From positions 744,001-808,000 of the forward strand of contig NZ_CABPSA010000002.1 in the NCBI RefSeq assembly GCF_902459615.1: DNA of 64,000 bases, given 5' to 3'. This document shows, piece by piece, positions 34,933 through 44,784 of this stretch. The stretch is from Pandoraea commovens (GTDB lineage Bacteria > Pseudomonadota > Gammaproteobacteria > Burkholderiales > Burkholderiaceae). The notes below the pieces were generated by a model. The model was not told the DNA's origin. It searched no databases and was given only the letters and a program-made list of their open reading frames with translations. The stretch's first letter is position 1. Each line of letters begins with the position of its first letter. Made by a program: the position numbers and the translations under genes.

Positions 34933-35287
34933 GATGTATGCGATGTGCCGGTCGGGGGGCGACCGGCGGGTGTCTTACGAACTGAGGCAAATTGTCCGCC
35001 CTAAAGGTATCCGTCGCATAGCGAATTTCAGACAAACGATAAGGGATTTCGGACGTGACGTCCGTGGCTATATTGACCACCCTCAACGTCAGGCGCTTCG
35101 GAATCGCTCGCCGACGTTGCCGCAGGTAGAATGGCGCCATCGGGTCCTTGCGGTGACCGTAAGCCAATGTGTTCGCACGCACAAAGCGCGATGCCCGGCC
35201 CCACGGTGCGATGACATCGTGCGCGTATTTCGTAGTCCGTCGTTCTTGATTCGTGGTCCGTGGTTCGTGCAGGTTGATCGGAGCAGC
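34933..35287. other. Divergent intergenic region with odd palindrome
   Basis: This 355-bp region holds the promoters of the EamA transporter and the diguanylate cyclase. A 15-bp inverted repeat, CGGACGTGACGTCCG at 35050-35064, is a candidate operator. The stretch upstream of 35288 in the cyclase frame has no domain similarity and is not included in that gene. Confidence 0.4.
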
Positions 35288-36556
35288 ATGGTGTCAGTGA
35301 GTCAGCAAGACAGCAACGCGCGCGCCGACGGCACGCTACAACACCGAAGGACGGGGACCGCCGCTTCGGCGTCTGCCGCTGCCGGTGTCGATCCCGCCGT
35401 CGCAGGCAAGGGCAAGCGTTTCGTACGACGCATCTACCGTCTGCGGACCATCGGTCTGGGCATCGGATTCTTCTGTGTCGCAGGCGTCTTCTATCGACTC
35501 GATCCCCCCACGCCGCTGTGGCTGTGGGCGCTTGTGATCTTCCACGGTTTCGTCTGGCCGCATCTGGCCTGTGTACTCGCGCTGTCGCGCCCGGTCCCTT
35601 ACCGCGCCGAGCGCACGAATCTGATGATCGATGCGGCATTCGGTGGCTTCTGGGTCGCTGCAATGCAGTTCAATCTGCTGCCGAGCGTCGTCGTCCTCGC
35701 GATGATGTCGATGGATAACATCGGCGCGGGCGGCGTACGGCTTTTTCTTCAGGGGCTGCTGGCCAATGTCGTTGGCGGACTGATCGGGATCGCCTTGCTT
35801 GGCTTTGTCTGGGCCCCCGCGTCCGATACCTTCAATGTCATCACGAGTTTGCCGATGGTGATTCTGTATCCCGTCGCACTCGGCAAGGTGACGTATGACC
35901 TCGCGCAGAAGCTGTCGCAGCGCTCTCGGGAAATGGAGCATCTGTCGCGACACGATGGCCTGACGGGCCTGCTCAATCGGCGGGCGTGGGAGCAGCGGCT
36001 GGCCGACATCCACGAGCATTGCGCACACACGGAGCAACCGGCGTGTCTGGTGCTGATGGATCTGGATCACTTCAAGCGCATCAACGACACGCTTGGCCAC
36101 GCAGCGGGCGACTCGGCGCTACGGCGCTTTGCCGGACTGCTGCGTCAGCGTCTGCGAGAGATCGACGCGGTCGGGCGATATGGTGGGGAAGAGTTCGGTG
36201 CCGTGCTGGTCAACACCGGCGAAGTCGCGGGACGCGATCTGATGCATCGGCTGCTCGCCGATTTGCGCGCCCGTGTGGCGCAGGCAGAAGCGCAAATGCG
36301 ACAGGACGAAGCGCTTCGCGTGTCGCTCACGGAGTGCACGGTGAGTATCGGGCTGGTGCCTTTTTCGAGCGCTTTCGACACCCCGCAGGCATGGCTTCAG
36401 CAAGCCGATCGTGCGTTGTATCGGGCTAAACGTCAGGGGCGCGACGGGATGGTGGTGCTTGAAGCCGGTGCCTTCGGTATGTCCGGCGCAGGGGCTGCGC
36501 CGAATCGCGAAGACGCTACCGGCGGTACAGATGCAGCAGGCGCCAAAGACGTATAG
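35288..36556 (+). CDS. MASE2-GGDEF diguanylate cyclase
   Basis: This 422-residue inner-membrane protein has a five-to-six-helix MASE2 sensor region (about 45-205) and a cytoplasmic GGDEF domain (about 218-392). The active-site motif is GGEEF at 299-303 and should be functional. The inhibitory I-site RxxD is present at 290-293, exactly five residues before it, so product inhibition by cyclic di-GMP is expected. MASE2-GGDEF proteins such as AdrA control cellulose and biofilm formation. I chose the ATG at 35288 because the sequence before it is not conserved. The C-terminal tail is low-complexity. Confidence 0.92.
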   Translation: MVSVSQQDSNARADGTLQHRRTGTAASASAAAGVDPAVAGKGKRFVRRIYRLRTIGLGIGFFCVAGVFYRLDPPTPLWLWALVIFHGFVWPHLACVLALSRPVPYRAERTNLMIDAAFGGFWVAAMQFNLLPSVVVLAMMSMDNIGAGGVRLFLQGLLANVVGGLIGIALLGFVWAPASDTFNVITSLPMVILYPVALGKVTYDLAQKLSQRSREMEHLSRHDGLTGLLNRRAWEQRLADIHEHCAHTEQPACLVLMDLDHFKRINDTLGHAAGDSALRRFAGLLRQRLREIDAVGRYGGEEFGAVLVNTGEVAGRDLMHRLLADLRARVAQAEAQMRQDEALRVSLTECTVSIGLVPFSSAFDTPQAWLQQADRALYRAKRQGRDGMVVLEAGAFGMSGAGAAPNREDATGGTDAAGAKDV

Positions 36557-36574
36557 CGCCTGATGCTTACCGGC

Positions 36575-36820
36575 TCAACGCGTGCACAGGCGTGCAAACG
36601 CGCCACGCAGCGCCGCAGGCAGACCAGCGGCGAAATTGAACGGACGGGCCAGTGCGGCCAGACCCTCGCCATTGAGTACTCGCGCGCCTTCCAGATGCGT
36701 GGCCAGCACGCAGAAATCTTCACGGCGCATGCCCACACGCTGACACGCGTGATCGAGTTGCTTCAGGTCGTTCGGATGCAGACTGATGGTGAGGGTAATG
36801 CGCTCTGGGTCGGTGTTCAT
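36575..36820 (-). CDS. Small putative ribbon-helix-helix protein
   Basis: This 81-residue protein starts at the ATG at 36820. The segment ERITLTISLHPNDLKQLDHACQ followed by a second helix resembles the strand-helix-helix of Arc/MetJ or CopG-type DNA-binding proteins. No toxin gene is adjacent. An alternative ATG at 36856 would add 12 basic residues. It converges with the cyclase gene, with only 18 bp between the stops. The assignment is tentative. Confidence 0.5.
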   Translation of the reverse strand: MNTDPERITLTISLHPNDLKQLDHACQRVGMRREDFCVLATHLEGARVLNGEGLAALARPFNFAAGLPAALRGAFARLCTR

Positions 36821-37520
36821 GACTTTCAATTTTCTCTTTTTCGATACATCGGGCATGACGCACGGGTAGGCGCATGCCAAACGCCCACGCGATAACGCGG
36901 GCGAGCCGGATCCGACTGCGTGGGATCGGGCCTGTAGGGCGCACATGGCGGACACGTCGGGCGAACGAAACGTCGTCAGGGTAAAGACGATTTCGGTCCG
37001 CCGATGCACGCGATGTCTGATCGTGGCGTCGGGTTGTTTTAAGTAACGCGTGGGCAATACGAGGCTGTGGGCGCGTAATCCGCCGCCTGAGTGCTGCGCG
37101 GGCGGCGGTACGGCACTAACGCGTGAGAGCGATGCCTCGTAACAACAGGGAGGGCTGACTCTCCATCCGGCCATCGCACAAGCGCCGGAATACAGCATGA
37201 GTACTGCGGGACTGCGAATTGCAACTGCGGTATTGCTTTGATGTTGCTTAGATATTGCTTAGATATTGCAGGGTACTGCGGTGATGCGAGACCTTCTGAA
37301 CTACAGGACTGCGATTGATGCGTGTACAGCGATGCAGACTTCAAACGACCAATACTGCGACTTGCTGAACTGCTACTGCGGATAAAGCGGAACTACGAGT
37401 AATACAAGACTTCCGAACTGCTACTGCTACTGCTACTGCTACTGCTACTGCTACTGCTACTGCTACTGCTACTGCTACTGCTACTGCTACTGCTACCACC
37501 TGCTGCAAGACGACGCTGAG
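36821..37520. other. Long repeat-rich non-coding region
   Basis: This 700-bp stretch contains no convincing gene. From about 37190 to 37500 it is dominated by copies and degenerate copies of TACTGC. It includes a direct duplication of TTGCTTAGATA (around 37244-37268) and ends in the perfect (ACTGCT)13 array. It looks like an expanding and decaying microsatellite. Confidence 0.6.
37417..37494. repeat. Perfect hexanucleotide microsatellite (ACTGCT)13
   Basis: Thirteen uninterrupted ACTGCT units (78 bp) lie 26 bp beyond the stop of the small minus-strand gene. The array is outside any supported gene. Such a perfect array is prone to slipped-strand length change. Confidence 0.97.
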
Positions 37521-37763
37521 TTATGCGGCGTCCTTAAACTGAATACGGGGGCACGGCGTGATACGGTGGCTGCGGCGGTAGCGCAACACGCGGTCCATAT
37601 GCGCTGCCGAGGCGTTGCGCACTGCACGGCGGTGCAACTGCTTCACACGTGCTGCCGACACCGAAACGGCCAATGCCGCGACAACCAACCAACTGACGAA
37701 AACCACAACACTTCTCCCCGTTGAGTGCAGCGCCGAGACGATCCGGGATGAACCAGTACGCAT
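37521..37763 (-). CDS. Small putative single-pass membrane protein
   Basis: This 80-residue product has one hydrophobic segment (about 18-38, SVVVFVSWLVVAALAVSVSA) followed by a strongly basic tail (KQLHRRAVRN and on). It is unrecognised. The topology is plausible for a small inner-membrane protein, but the lack of motifs makes it uncertain. Upstream to 38012 the DNA is unusually AT-rich and holds its likely promoter and the terminator of the porin gene. Confidence 0.4.
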   Translation of the reverse strand: MRTGSSRIVSALHSTGRSVVVFVSWLVVAALAVSVSAARVKQLHRRAVRNASAAHMDRVLRYRRSHRITPCPRIQFKDAA

Positions 37764-37944
37764 CGAATTCGAAGGGAAATCAAAAAGCGTGGTGAGCGCC
37801 GGTCGCTAACTTCAATGGAGTGAATTCTAAATAGATTCCCGAATAGGGTAAACCCTTAAAATCGTAAATAGTGTATTTTTTTAGACTCATTAATCCAATA
37901 TTCCAAACGGTCGTTTGAATGTGGATGCCATTGAATCCGGGGAG

Positions 37945-37984
37945 AAAACGGCTCAAACCCGCATGCCTTCACGGGTTCGAGCCG
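37945..37984 (-). terminator. Intrinsic terminator of second porin gene
   Basis: A 13-bp stem with one mismatch (37949-37961 with 37972-37984) is followed, reading on the minus strand, by TTTT. It lies 28 bp beyond the porin stop. Confidence 0.85.
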
Positions 37985-38012
37985 ATTGGCCGATTTGGCC
38001 GGAGACGGACGA

Positions 38013-39227
38013 TCAGAAGCTGTGCTTCAGCCCCATGCCCAGCAGTAACTGCGTGCGGGCACCGGCGTCGATCCCATAGGAGCCGACCGAGGCCGTCGCT
38101 TCCACGGCCTGTCCCTGATTCAGCGTTTTGCCGACCGCTTGCTGATAGCCGCCAATCACATAAGTGGACGTGCGCTTGGACAACGCATAGGTGACGCCCG
38201 CGTTGAACTGGTTGTAATGCGCACCGAGGGTGCCGTCGGCGCGCATGCGCGTGTAGCTGTAGCCGATACCGGTGTTGATGGCTGGCGTAAGCGCATAGGT
38301 GGCGAACGCATTCACGCTGTCGAACTTCGCAGTGCCGGTGAACAGCGACATGGCGTCGCTCGCGTACTGCGCGTTCGAGAACGTCACGCCGAGAATCGCC
38401 GGACCGATCGCGTACTTACCGCCCACCCGTGCAATGCTCACCTTGCTTGCCGTGCGGAAGCCGGCGTTGATCGGCGAGTTGAACAGCGACCCCGCGCTGC
38501 TCGTCCATTCGCGATATGGCCAGTCACCGTTGGTGAGCGGGTTGCCGCGGTTGCTGCCGCCATCTGCGAAGAAGTAGCCGGCCGCGAGAGCGACCGGGCC
38601 ATTGCTGTAGGCTCCCGCGAGGCCGTATGAGCGTCCTGCGCCTGTCTTCCCTGCGACGTTGCCGGTCGCATACATCCCTTCGAATTGCAGACCACCGAAA
38701 TTCGGCGTGGCGTAACGGATCGAGTTGTTGATGCGTGCGCCGTTGTCGTAGTTGTCTACGTCGCCCGGCGTGGCGAAGAAGCCGCCGAAGTAGCCGTCTG
38801 CGGTCAGGCCCTGCACGAGATTGACGACCGGATCGTACTGACGGCCGATCGTCACTTCGCCCCATTCGCTGCTGCGCAGACCGACGATGGCTTTGCGCCC
38901 AAACGCGAGACCGCCGTTGCCCATCGATCCGTTGACAGCGTTGAAACCGCTTTCGATCTGGAACAACGCCGAGAGGCCGTTCCCCAGCGATTCCGTGCCG
39001 CGCAGGCCCCAGCGGCTGCCGCCGATGATGTTGCTCGTGATGCCGGTGAACGACTCAGGGCCGTTGGCGACCGCCGTGTGATTGGCGTGCACGATACCGG
39101 AGTCGATCGTGCCGTAGAGCGTCACATTGCTTTGTGCGCTGACGCCGCACGGCAGTGCGAGCAACGCGAGCGTCGCGGCGAGCGCGAGGGTGCGCAGGCC
39201 GGTGTTCAGGTGTGGACGTTGGTTCAT
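38013..39227 (-). CDS. Gram-negative general porin 2
   Basis: This 404-residue outer-membrane porin has a signal peptide ending CGVSA followed by QSNVTLYGTIDSGIV, the same mature start as the porin at 10854. It ends in LKHSF with the terminal Phe needed for barrel assembly. Motifs GGSRWGLRGTESLGNGLSA and WGEVTIGRQYDPV are classic for the family. The start is uncertain: ATGs at 39227, 39251 and 39266 are in frame and none has a strong ribosome binding site. I prefer 39227, which gives a normal-length leader. Confidence 0.93.
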   Translation of the reverse strand: MNQRPHLNTGLRTLALAATLALLALPCGVSAQSNVTLYGTIDSGIVHANHTAVANGPESFTGITSNIIGGSRWGLRGTESLGNGLSALFQIESGFNAVNGSMGNGGLAFGRKAIVGLRSSEWGEVTIGRQYDPVVNLVQGLTADGYFGGFFATPGDVDNYDNGARINNSIRYATPNFGGLQFEGMYATGNVAGKTGAGRSYGLAGAYSNGPVALAAGYFFADGGSNRGNPLTNGDWPYREWTSSAGSLFNSPINAGFRTASKVSIARVGGKYAIGPAILGVTFSNAQYASDAMSLFTGTAKFDSVNAFATYALTPAINTGIGYSYTRMRADGTLGAHYNQFNAGVTYALSKRTSTYVIGGYQQAVGKTLNQGQAVEATASVGSYGIDAGARTQLLLGMGLKHSF

Positions 39228-39448
39228 GATGTCGAGCGCGTTGGCGCGCATGGTTGAAATCGACATCGAGAATATTGGCGAACACCTATTCGGATTCCTT
39301 ATGAAAATTCCGAAACCCCGGAGATCCGCATGGCAGCGACCATCGTCCGAGGCCGCTGCCAGATTTTCTAGGAACCCTCCTTAGGCGCCTCGTGCAAACA
39401 CCGCGATAAGCGTGCTGACGAAGCTCCCCGCTGGACGCGTAGCTGACG

Positions 39449-40369
39449 TCAGGATCCGTCGTTACCTTCCTCGCTGCCTTCACCCTGACCTCGCGGCAAA
39501 CCCGCACGCCGCAAGGCGACACGTGAAAGCGCGGCCCAGTCGAGTTGTCCTTCATCGTGCGCGAGGCTGTCGAGGTGGTTGTCGCGCAGCACGCTCGCGA
39601 ACGGCATGGGAACGTTCGCGGCTTCACCTGCGAGCAACGCCAGGCGCACGTCCTTCGCGCCGAGCGCGAGCTTGAAGCCCGCGGGTTCGAACACCTGCTT
39701 CGAAATCGCCCCGCCGTATCCGGTGTAGGCGGGCGTGTTGAAAACCGTCGACGTCACCATCTCGAGGAAGTCGCTGCCTGCAACCCCGTGACCTTGTGCG
39801 AGCGCGGCTGCCTCGCTCATCGACTCGATGGCGCTGGCGATCATGAAGTTCGACGCGAGCTTCACGACGTTCGCCTGCTCGGGCGTGTCACCGAATCGCC
39901 AGGTGCGCTGACCGAGAACATCGAACAGCGGCTGCACCGTATCGATGACCGACGCCTCGCCCGCCACCAGCACGTTGAGCTTTCCGGCCTCGGCCACATT
40001 CACGCGTCCCAACACCGGTGCGGCCAGATACCGCAGACCTAGCGTTTCGCACTGCGCGTGCATCTCGCGGGCGAAGTCGAGCGAGACCGTGGCCATGTTC
40101 ACCACGATGGCACCGCGCGTGAGGGCATGAAGCGCACCACCGTCGCATAGCACCGTGCGCGAGGTGTCGTCGTCGGCCAGCATGGCGATCAGCACGTCGA
40201 CACCGAGCGCGGCCTGCGCGGGGCTCGCCGTCGGCGTGGCGCCCTCAGCGGCGAGGGCGTCCACGGGGGCGCGCGAACGGTTCCACACGCGCAGCGCGTA
40301 GCCTGCCTTCAATAGATTGCGCGCCATCGGGGCGCCCATCGTGCCGAGTCCGAGAAATCCGATATTCAT
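39449..40369 (-). CDS. 3-hydroxyisobutyrate dehydrogenase family protein
   Basis: This 306-residue NAD(P)-dependent beta-hydroxyacid dehydrogenase has the Rossmann motif GFLGLGTMGAPMA at residues 4-16 and the catalytic Lys in NVVKLASNFM (about residue 170). A C-terminal helical domain follows. The family includes 3-hydroxyisobutyrate, tartronate semialdehyde and glyoxylate reductases; the exact substrate is open. The ATG at 40369 is preceded by CAGGAG. It diverges from an AraC-type regulator, which probably controls it. Confidence 0.9.
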   Translation of the reverse strand: MNIGFLGLGTMGAPMARNLLKAGYALRVWNRSRAPVDALAAEGATPTASPAQAALGVDVLIAMLADDDTSRTVLCDGGALHALTRGAIVVNMATVSLDFAREMHAQCETLGLRYLAAPVLGRVNVAEAGKLNVLVAGEASVIDTVQPLFDVLGQRTWRFGDTPEQANVVKLASNFMIASAIESMSEAAALAQGHGVAGSDFLEMVTSTVFNTPAYTGYGGAISKQVFEPAGFKLALGAKDVRLALLAGEAANVPMPFASVLRDNHLDSLAHDEGQLDWAALSRVALRRAGLPRGQGEGSEEGNDGS

Positions 40370-40577
40370 ACTTTCTCCTGATGTAAAGGAATGTGTTGCA
40401 GCGCGTGGCGCTAAGGGCCACCGGCCGGTCGAGTCCATCGAGCACCCGCACGGGTGACGCGCGTCAGCTAGCAGCATGACACCGGAAGCGAGTTTTCGCA
40501 GAGGAGACCGGCGAACGGTAAGATGGACGCCATCGACCCGCACAGGCAGGCTGCCCCTCAACGTCTGCGCCCTCACC

Positions 40578-41381
40578 ATGACCGTTCGCTACAACTGGCC
40601 GACCTTCAAGACGCTGCCTTACCCGGTCTACTTCCGTTACGACGAGTTCGACGCGCAGACCGCCTGGGTGCCGCATCGCCATGACTGGGGGACGTTCAGC
40701 TACGTGGCGAACGGCGTCATGCAGATCGAGATCGAGGGCGCGCGTTTTCTCTCGCCGCCGCAATACGCCGTGTGGGTGCCACCCAAGGCGACGCACGCGA
40801 GCTTCAACGCGAACGCCGTGATCTACCGATCCGTGTACATCGACGCCTCGCTCGCGAGTGCCCTCCCGACGAAGGCGGCGACGTTGCGCATTAGCGGCTT
40901 GCTGCGCGCGATCCTGCTGGACTTCGCGGAGCGCGGCGTCGCGTGCCCGCAGACCGATGCCGACCGACGGCTTGCACAGGTGCTCATCGACCAGATCGCG
41001 CTGGCCCCGGCGGAGCCGCGCTTCTTGCCGCAGGCGAGGTCGCCCTCGCTGGTGCGTGTGCTGGATGCGTTACAGAGCGAGCCTGCCGATAACCGCACAC
41101 TCGCCGCGTGGGCGAAGACGATGTCGATGACGGAGCGCACGCTGGCGCGTCACTGTCTGACGGAGCTGGGGATGACGCTGGGGCAATGGCGGCAGCGCAT
41201 GCGCTTTCTGCGGGCCATCGAGGGGTTGGAGGCGGGGCGGACGGTGAAGTCGATCGCGTTCGATCTGGGCTACGCCACACCGTCGGCGTTCATCGAGATG
41301 TTCACGCGCCAGTCGGGACTGACGCCGGAGCAATTCCGGCGTCAGACGATCCTCAGCGCGTCCGCGCACGATTCGGCATGA
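40578..41381 (+). CDS. AraC-family transcriptional regulator
   Basis: This 267-residue protein has an N-terminal cupin-type ligand domain (VPHRHDWGTFSYV, about residues 32-44) and a C-terminal double HTH (about 165-260). The HTH contains MSMTERTLARHC and the family signature IAFDLGYATPSAFIEMFTRQSGLTPEQFR. Start at 40578 matches the conserved beginning. It is transcribed divergently from the hydroxyacid dehydrogenase across about 208 bp, the usual layout for a local activator. Confidence 0.92.
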   Translation: MTVRYNWPTFKTLPYPVYFRYDEFDAQTAWVPHRHDWGTFSYVANGVMQIEIEGARFLSPPQYAVWVPPKATHASFNANAVIYRSVYIDASLASALPTKAATLRISGLLRAILLDFAERGVACPQTDADRRLAQVLIDQIALAPAEPRFLPQARSPSLVRVLDALQSEPADNRTLAAWAKTMSMTERTLARHCLTELGMTLGQWRQRMRFLRAIEGLEAGRTVKSIAFDLGYATPSAFIEMFTRQSGLTPEQFRRQTILSASAHDSA

Positions 41382-41437
41382 TTTCAGCGTGATACCTGGC
41401 CTTCGTGTGCGAGATGGTCCTTACGACGCGATAAAAC

Positions 41438-43459
41438 TCACCGCTTGAACGCCAGCAACTGCGCGCCTTCCGGCACCTGATCGCCCACGGCGTACAGCAC
41501 TTCTTCGATCTCGCCGTCGGCCGGTGCGCTGATGGTGTGTTCCATCTTCATCGCTTCCATCACGAGCAGCGGCGCGCCTTTCTCGACCTTCGTACCGACG
41601 GCCGCCAGCACGGCGATGACCTTGCCCGGCATCGGTGCGGTCAGACGGCCTTCGCCGCCTTCCTGCGCGCCTGCCTGTGCGAGCGGATCGTGCCAGCGCA
41701 GCGTCCACGACTGACCGTCGGCGAAGACGTGAGCCGTCTCGTGTTCGAAGTCGACGTGGCCCTGCACGCGGCGCTCGCCGAGCGTCACGCGGTACACGCC
41801 CGCGTCGTGGGCATAGCGGTACGGGTAGGTCTGTCCGTCGACCGTCAGCGTGCTGGCCTGCGCACCGCTCGTGAGCACGACGTCAAGGCGCGTCTCGCCA
41901 TGATCGAACGAGAGCGTGCGCTGATAGTCGCCGTTCAGCCGCCAGCCCGTCGCGAGTTGCCACGGCGAATGACGGTCGATGCTGTCCTGATACTTACGGA
42001 AGCCGACGACCGTCTCGCGTGCGAGTTGTGCCGCAACAGCCAGCGCGAGCGTCGTGGCGGGCACTGGCGCTGCGGCCGGGAACAGCGTGTCGCGATGGCG
42101 TTCGATGAGGCCCGTGTCGAGATCGGCCCCGGCGAACGGTTCGCTCGCCACGAGACGTCCGAGGAATGCGATGTTCGTCTGCACGCCGACCACACGGTAC
42201 TGGCCCAGCGCACGACGCATGCGTGCGAGCGCTTCGTCGCGGTCCTGTCCCCACACGATCAGCTTGGCGATCATCGGGTCGTAGAACGGGGAGATGGTAT
42301 CGCCCTCGCGCACACCCGAGTCGATACGCACACCCGCCGGGGACGTTGTGCCACCGATTTCGAACTGCACCGCTGCGGGCGGACGCAGCGTCGAGAGCGT
42401 GCCCGTCGACGGCAGGAAGTTGTTATCCGGATTTTCAGCGTAAATACGCGCTTCGAGCGCATGGCCGTGAATGCGCAGCTCGTCCTGCTTGCGGGGCAGC
42501 ACTTCGCCTGCGGCCACACGCAGTTGCCATTCGACCAGATCGAGGCCGGTGATCATTTCGGTGACGGGGTGTTCGACCTGAAGACGCGTATTCATCTCCA
42601 TGAAGTAGAACGAGCCGTCCTGATTGGCGATGAACTCGACGGTGCCCGCACCGACGTAGCCCACGGCGCGCGCGGCATTGCACGCCGCTTCGCCCATCGC
42701 ACGGCGACGTGCTTCGGGCATGCCCGGCGCGGGCGCTTCTTCCAGCACCTTCTGGTGGCGACGTTGCACCGAGCAGTCGCGCTCGAACAGATAGACGCAG
42801 TTGCCGTGGGTGTCGGCAAACACCTGAATTTCGATGTGACGCGGACGCGTCAGATACTTCTCAACGAGCACGCGTTCGTCGCCGAAGCTACTCGCGGCTT
42901 CGCGCTGGCAAGAAGCGAGCGCGGCGCGGAATTCTTCGCTGCGCTCGACCACGCGCATGCCTTTGCCGCCACCACCAGCGCTGGCCTTGAGCAGCACCGG
43001 GTAGCCGATCTCGTCGGCGCGTGCGTGGAGGAAGGCGGCGTCCTGGTTGTCGCCGTGATAGCCCGGCACGAGCGGCACGGCCGCGCCTTCCATCAGCGTC
43101 TTGGCGGCGCTCTTGCTGCCCATTGCGTGGATGGCGCCGACCGGCGGGCCGATGAAGACGATGCCGGCCTCATGGCAGGCAGCGGCGAACGCTTCGTTCT
43201 CGGACAGGAAGCCGTAGCCCGGGTGGATGGCCTGAGCACCGGTGGCCTTGGCGGCTGCGATGATGGCGTCGATGCGCAGGTAGCTCTCGCGAGCGGCCGC
43301 ACCGCCTACGTGCACCGCTTCGTCGCACACGGCGACATGCTTGGCGTGCGCATCGGCGTCGGAATAGACAGCGACCGTGCGGATGCCCAGCCGTGCGGCC
43401 GTGGCAGCCACTCGGCAGGCGATTTCGCCGCGGTTGGCGATGAGGATTTTGTCGAACAT
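41438..43459 (-). CDS. liuD: Methylcrotonyl-CoA carboxylase biotin-carrying subunit
   Basis: This 673-residue protein is the alpha subunit that carboxylates biotin and carries it. It has the biotin carboxylase domain (ILIANRGEIACR near the start; ATP-binding KASAGGGGKGM) and the C-terminal biotinyl domain with AMKM, where Lys638 is the biotin attachment site. With LiuB it converts 3-methylcrotonyl-CoA to 3-methylglutaconyl-CoA in leucine breakdown. The ATG at 43459 follows a GGAG site. Unusually, it is separated from liuB and liuC by the four biotin genes. Confidence 0.94.
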   Translation of the reverse strand: MFDKILIANRGEIACRVAATAARLGIRTVAVYSDADAHAKHVAVCDEAVHVGGAAARESYLRIDAIIAAAKATGAQAIHPGYGFLSENEAFAAACHEAGIVFIGPPVGAIHAMGSKSAAKTLMEGAAVPLVPGYHGDNQDAAFLHARADEIGYPVLLKASAGGGGKGMRVVERSEEFRAALASCQREAASSFGDERVLVEKYLTRPRHIEIQVFADTHGNCVYLFERDCSVQRRHQKVLEEAPAPGMPEARRRAMGEAACNAARAVGYVGAGTVEFIANQDGSFYFMEMNTRLQVEHPVTEMITGLDLVEWQLRVAAGEVLPRKQDELRIHGHALEARIYAENPDNNFLPSTGTLSTLRPPAAVQFEIGGTTSPAGVRIDSGVREGDTISPFYDPMIAKLIVWGQDRDEALARMRRALGQYRVVGVQTNIAFLGRLVASEPFAGADLDTGLIERHRDTLFPAAAPVPATTLALAVAAQLARETVVGFRKYQDSIDRHSPWQLATGWRLNGDYQRTLSFDHGETRLDVVLTSGAQASTLTVDGQTYPYRYAHDAGVYRVTLGERRVQGHVDFEHETAHVFADGQSWTLRWHDPLAQAGAQEGGEGRLTAPMPGKVIAVLAAVGTKVEKGAPLLVMEAMKMEHTISAPADGEIEEVLYAVGDQVPEGAQLLAFKR

Positions 43460-43658
43460 GTTGCCTCCGGAAAATGATCGATTTGGGCGGCGTTGGTGAC
43501 TAACGTCTCCGCTTGTGACGGAGGGGCAGCGCACTGACACCATTCTCTTTGCTATTCAGCTCTGCCGCCACAACGGATGGAGCGGATCGTCTGTTGCGAT
43601 CTGGTCGTTGTGGTGGCACTTATCCTTCAACACCTGCGCGGCGACCGCGTTGCTCCGC

Positions 43659-44723
43659 TTAGTGGGTCGCGCAGGGCTTCAATGCGTCGCACTCGCTCGC
43701 GTCGCCCGCATTCTCCGCACCGAGCTTCTCTTCGGTCGACGTGCGCATGCCGAGGCGTGCGAGCAGCGCGCGGTCGGCTTCGGCTTGCGGGTTCTGCGTG
43801 ACGAGCAGCTTCTCGCCGTAGAACATCGAGTTCGCCCCGGCGAGGAAGCACAGCGATTGCAGTGAGTCGTCCATCATTTCGCGCCCAGCCGACAGACGCA
43901 CCATCGCGCGCGGCATCGTGATACGTGCCACGGCGATCATGCGCACGAAGTCGAACGGATCGACGCTCTCGTTGTTCTCCAGCGGCGTGCCCTCGACCTT
44001 CATCAGGTTGTTGATGGGCACCGACTCCGGATACGGCGACATGTTCGCGAGTTGCGCGATCAGACCGGCGCGCTCACGGCGCGTCTCGCCCAGACCGACG
44101 ATGCCGCCGCAGCACACCTTGAGACCGGCGTCGCGCACGCGGGCGAGCGTGTCGAGACGGTCCTGATACGTGCGCGTCGTGATGATCTGACCGTAGAACT
44201 CGGGCGACGTATCGAGGTTGTGGTTGTAGTAGTCGAGACCTGCGTCGCGCAGTTGCTGCGCCTGACCGTCGCGCAGCATGCCGAGCGTCACGCACGTCTC
44301 CAGACCCAGCGCCTTCACGCTGCGGACCATCTCGCCCACGGCGTCGACCTGATGCGGCTTCGGGCTGCGCCACGCAGCGCCCATACAGAAGCGCGTAGCA
44401 CCGGCTTCCTTGGCGCGTTGTGCCGCGGCGACCACTTCCTCGACTGGCATTAGCTTCTCGGCTTCCACGCCGGTGTCGTAGCGCGCCGACTGCGGGCAGT
44501 ACGAGCAGTCTTCCGGGCAACCGCCGGTCTTGATCGAGAGCAGCGTCGAGAGCTGGACGGCATTGGCGTCGAAATGCTCGCGGTGCACTTGCTGCGCGCG
44601 GAAGATCAGGTCGTTGAACGGCAGGGCGAACAGCGCTTCGATGTCGGCGACGGTCCAGGGCGTGTCGTTACGGCGCAGGGCTTCGTCGTGGCCGTGGGCG
44701 GCGGTGTGGGCGTGAACTTGCAT
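43659..44723 (-). CDS. bioB: Biotin synthase
   Basis: This 354-residue radical-SAM enzyme inserts sulfur into dethiobiotin. The CxxxCxxC cluster-binding motif is Cys69, Cys73 and Cys76 ([13 protein letters not shown]), and further conserved segments include [10 protein letters not shown] and GIVGLGET. The ATG at 44723 has AAGGAA upstream and gives a normal N-terminus. The C-terminus is about 20 residues longer than in E. coli and ends in a Cys-containing tail. It is the last gene of bioAFDB. Confidence 0.97.
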   Translation of the reverse strand: MQVHAHTAAHGHDEALRRNDTPWTVADIEALFALPFNDLIFRAQQVHREHFDANAVQLSTLLSIKTGGCPEDCSYCPQSARYDTGVEAEKLMPVEEVVAAAQRAKEAGATRFCMGAAWRSPKPHQVDAVGEMVRSVKALGLETCVTLGMLRDGQAQQLRDAGLDYYNHNLDTSPEFYGQIITTRTYQDRLDTLARVRDAGLKVCCGGIVGLGETRRERAGLIAQLANMSPYPESVPINNLMKVEGTPLENNESVDPFDFVRMIAVARITMPRAMVRLSAGREMMDDSLQSLCFLAGANSMFYGEKLLVTQNPQAEADRALLARLGMRTSTEEKLGAENAGDASECDALKPCATH

Positions 44724-44784
44724 GGTGAGATTCCTTGAATTCTGTGTGTTCGGTGTTGGCGCGATGTCGGTGTGTGGATCGCGC

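Noticed and set aside
37417-37494. CRISPR array
   Set aside because: The repeat is a direct 6-bp microsatellite without spacers or cas genes.
41537-43477. 646-residue plus-strand frame opposite liuD
   Set aside because: The opposite strand encodes a complete biotin carboxylase; the plus-strand frame has shadow composition only.
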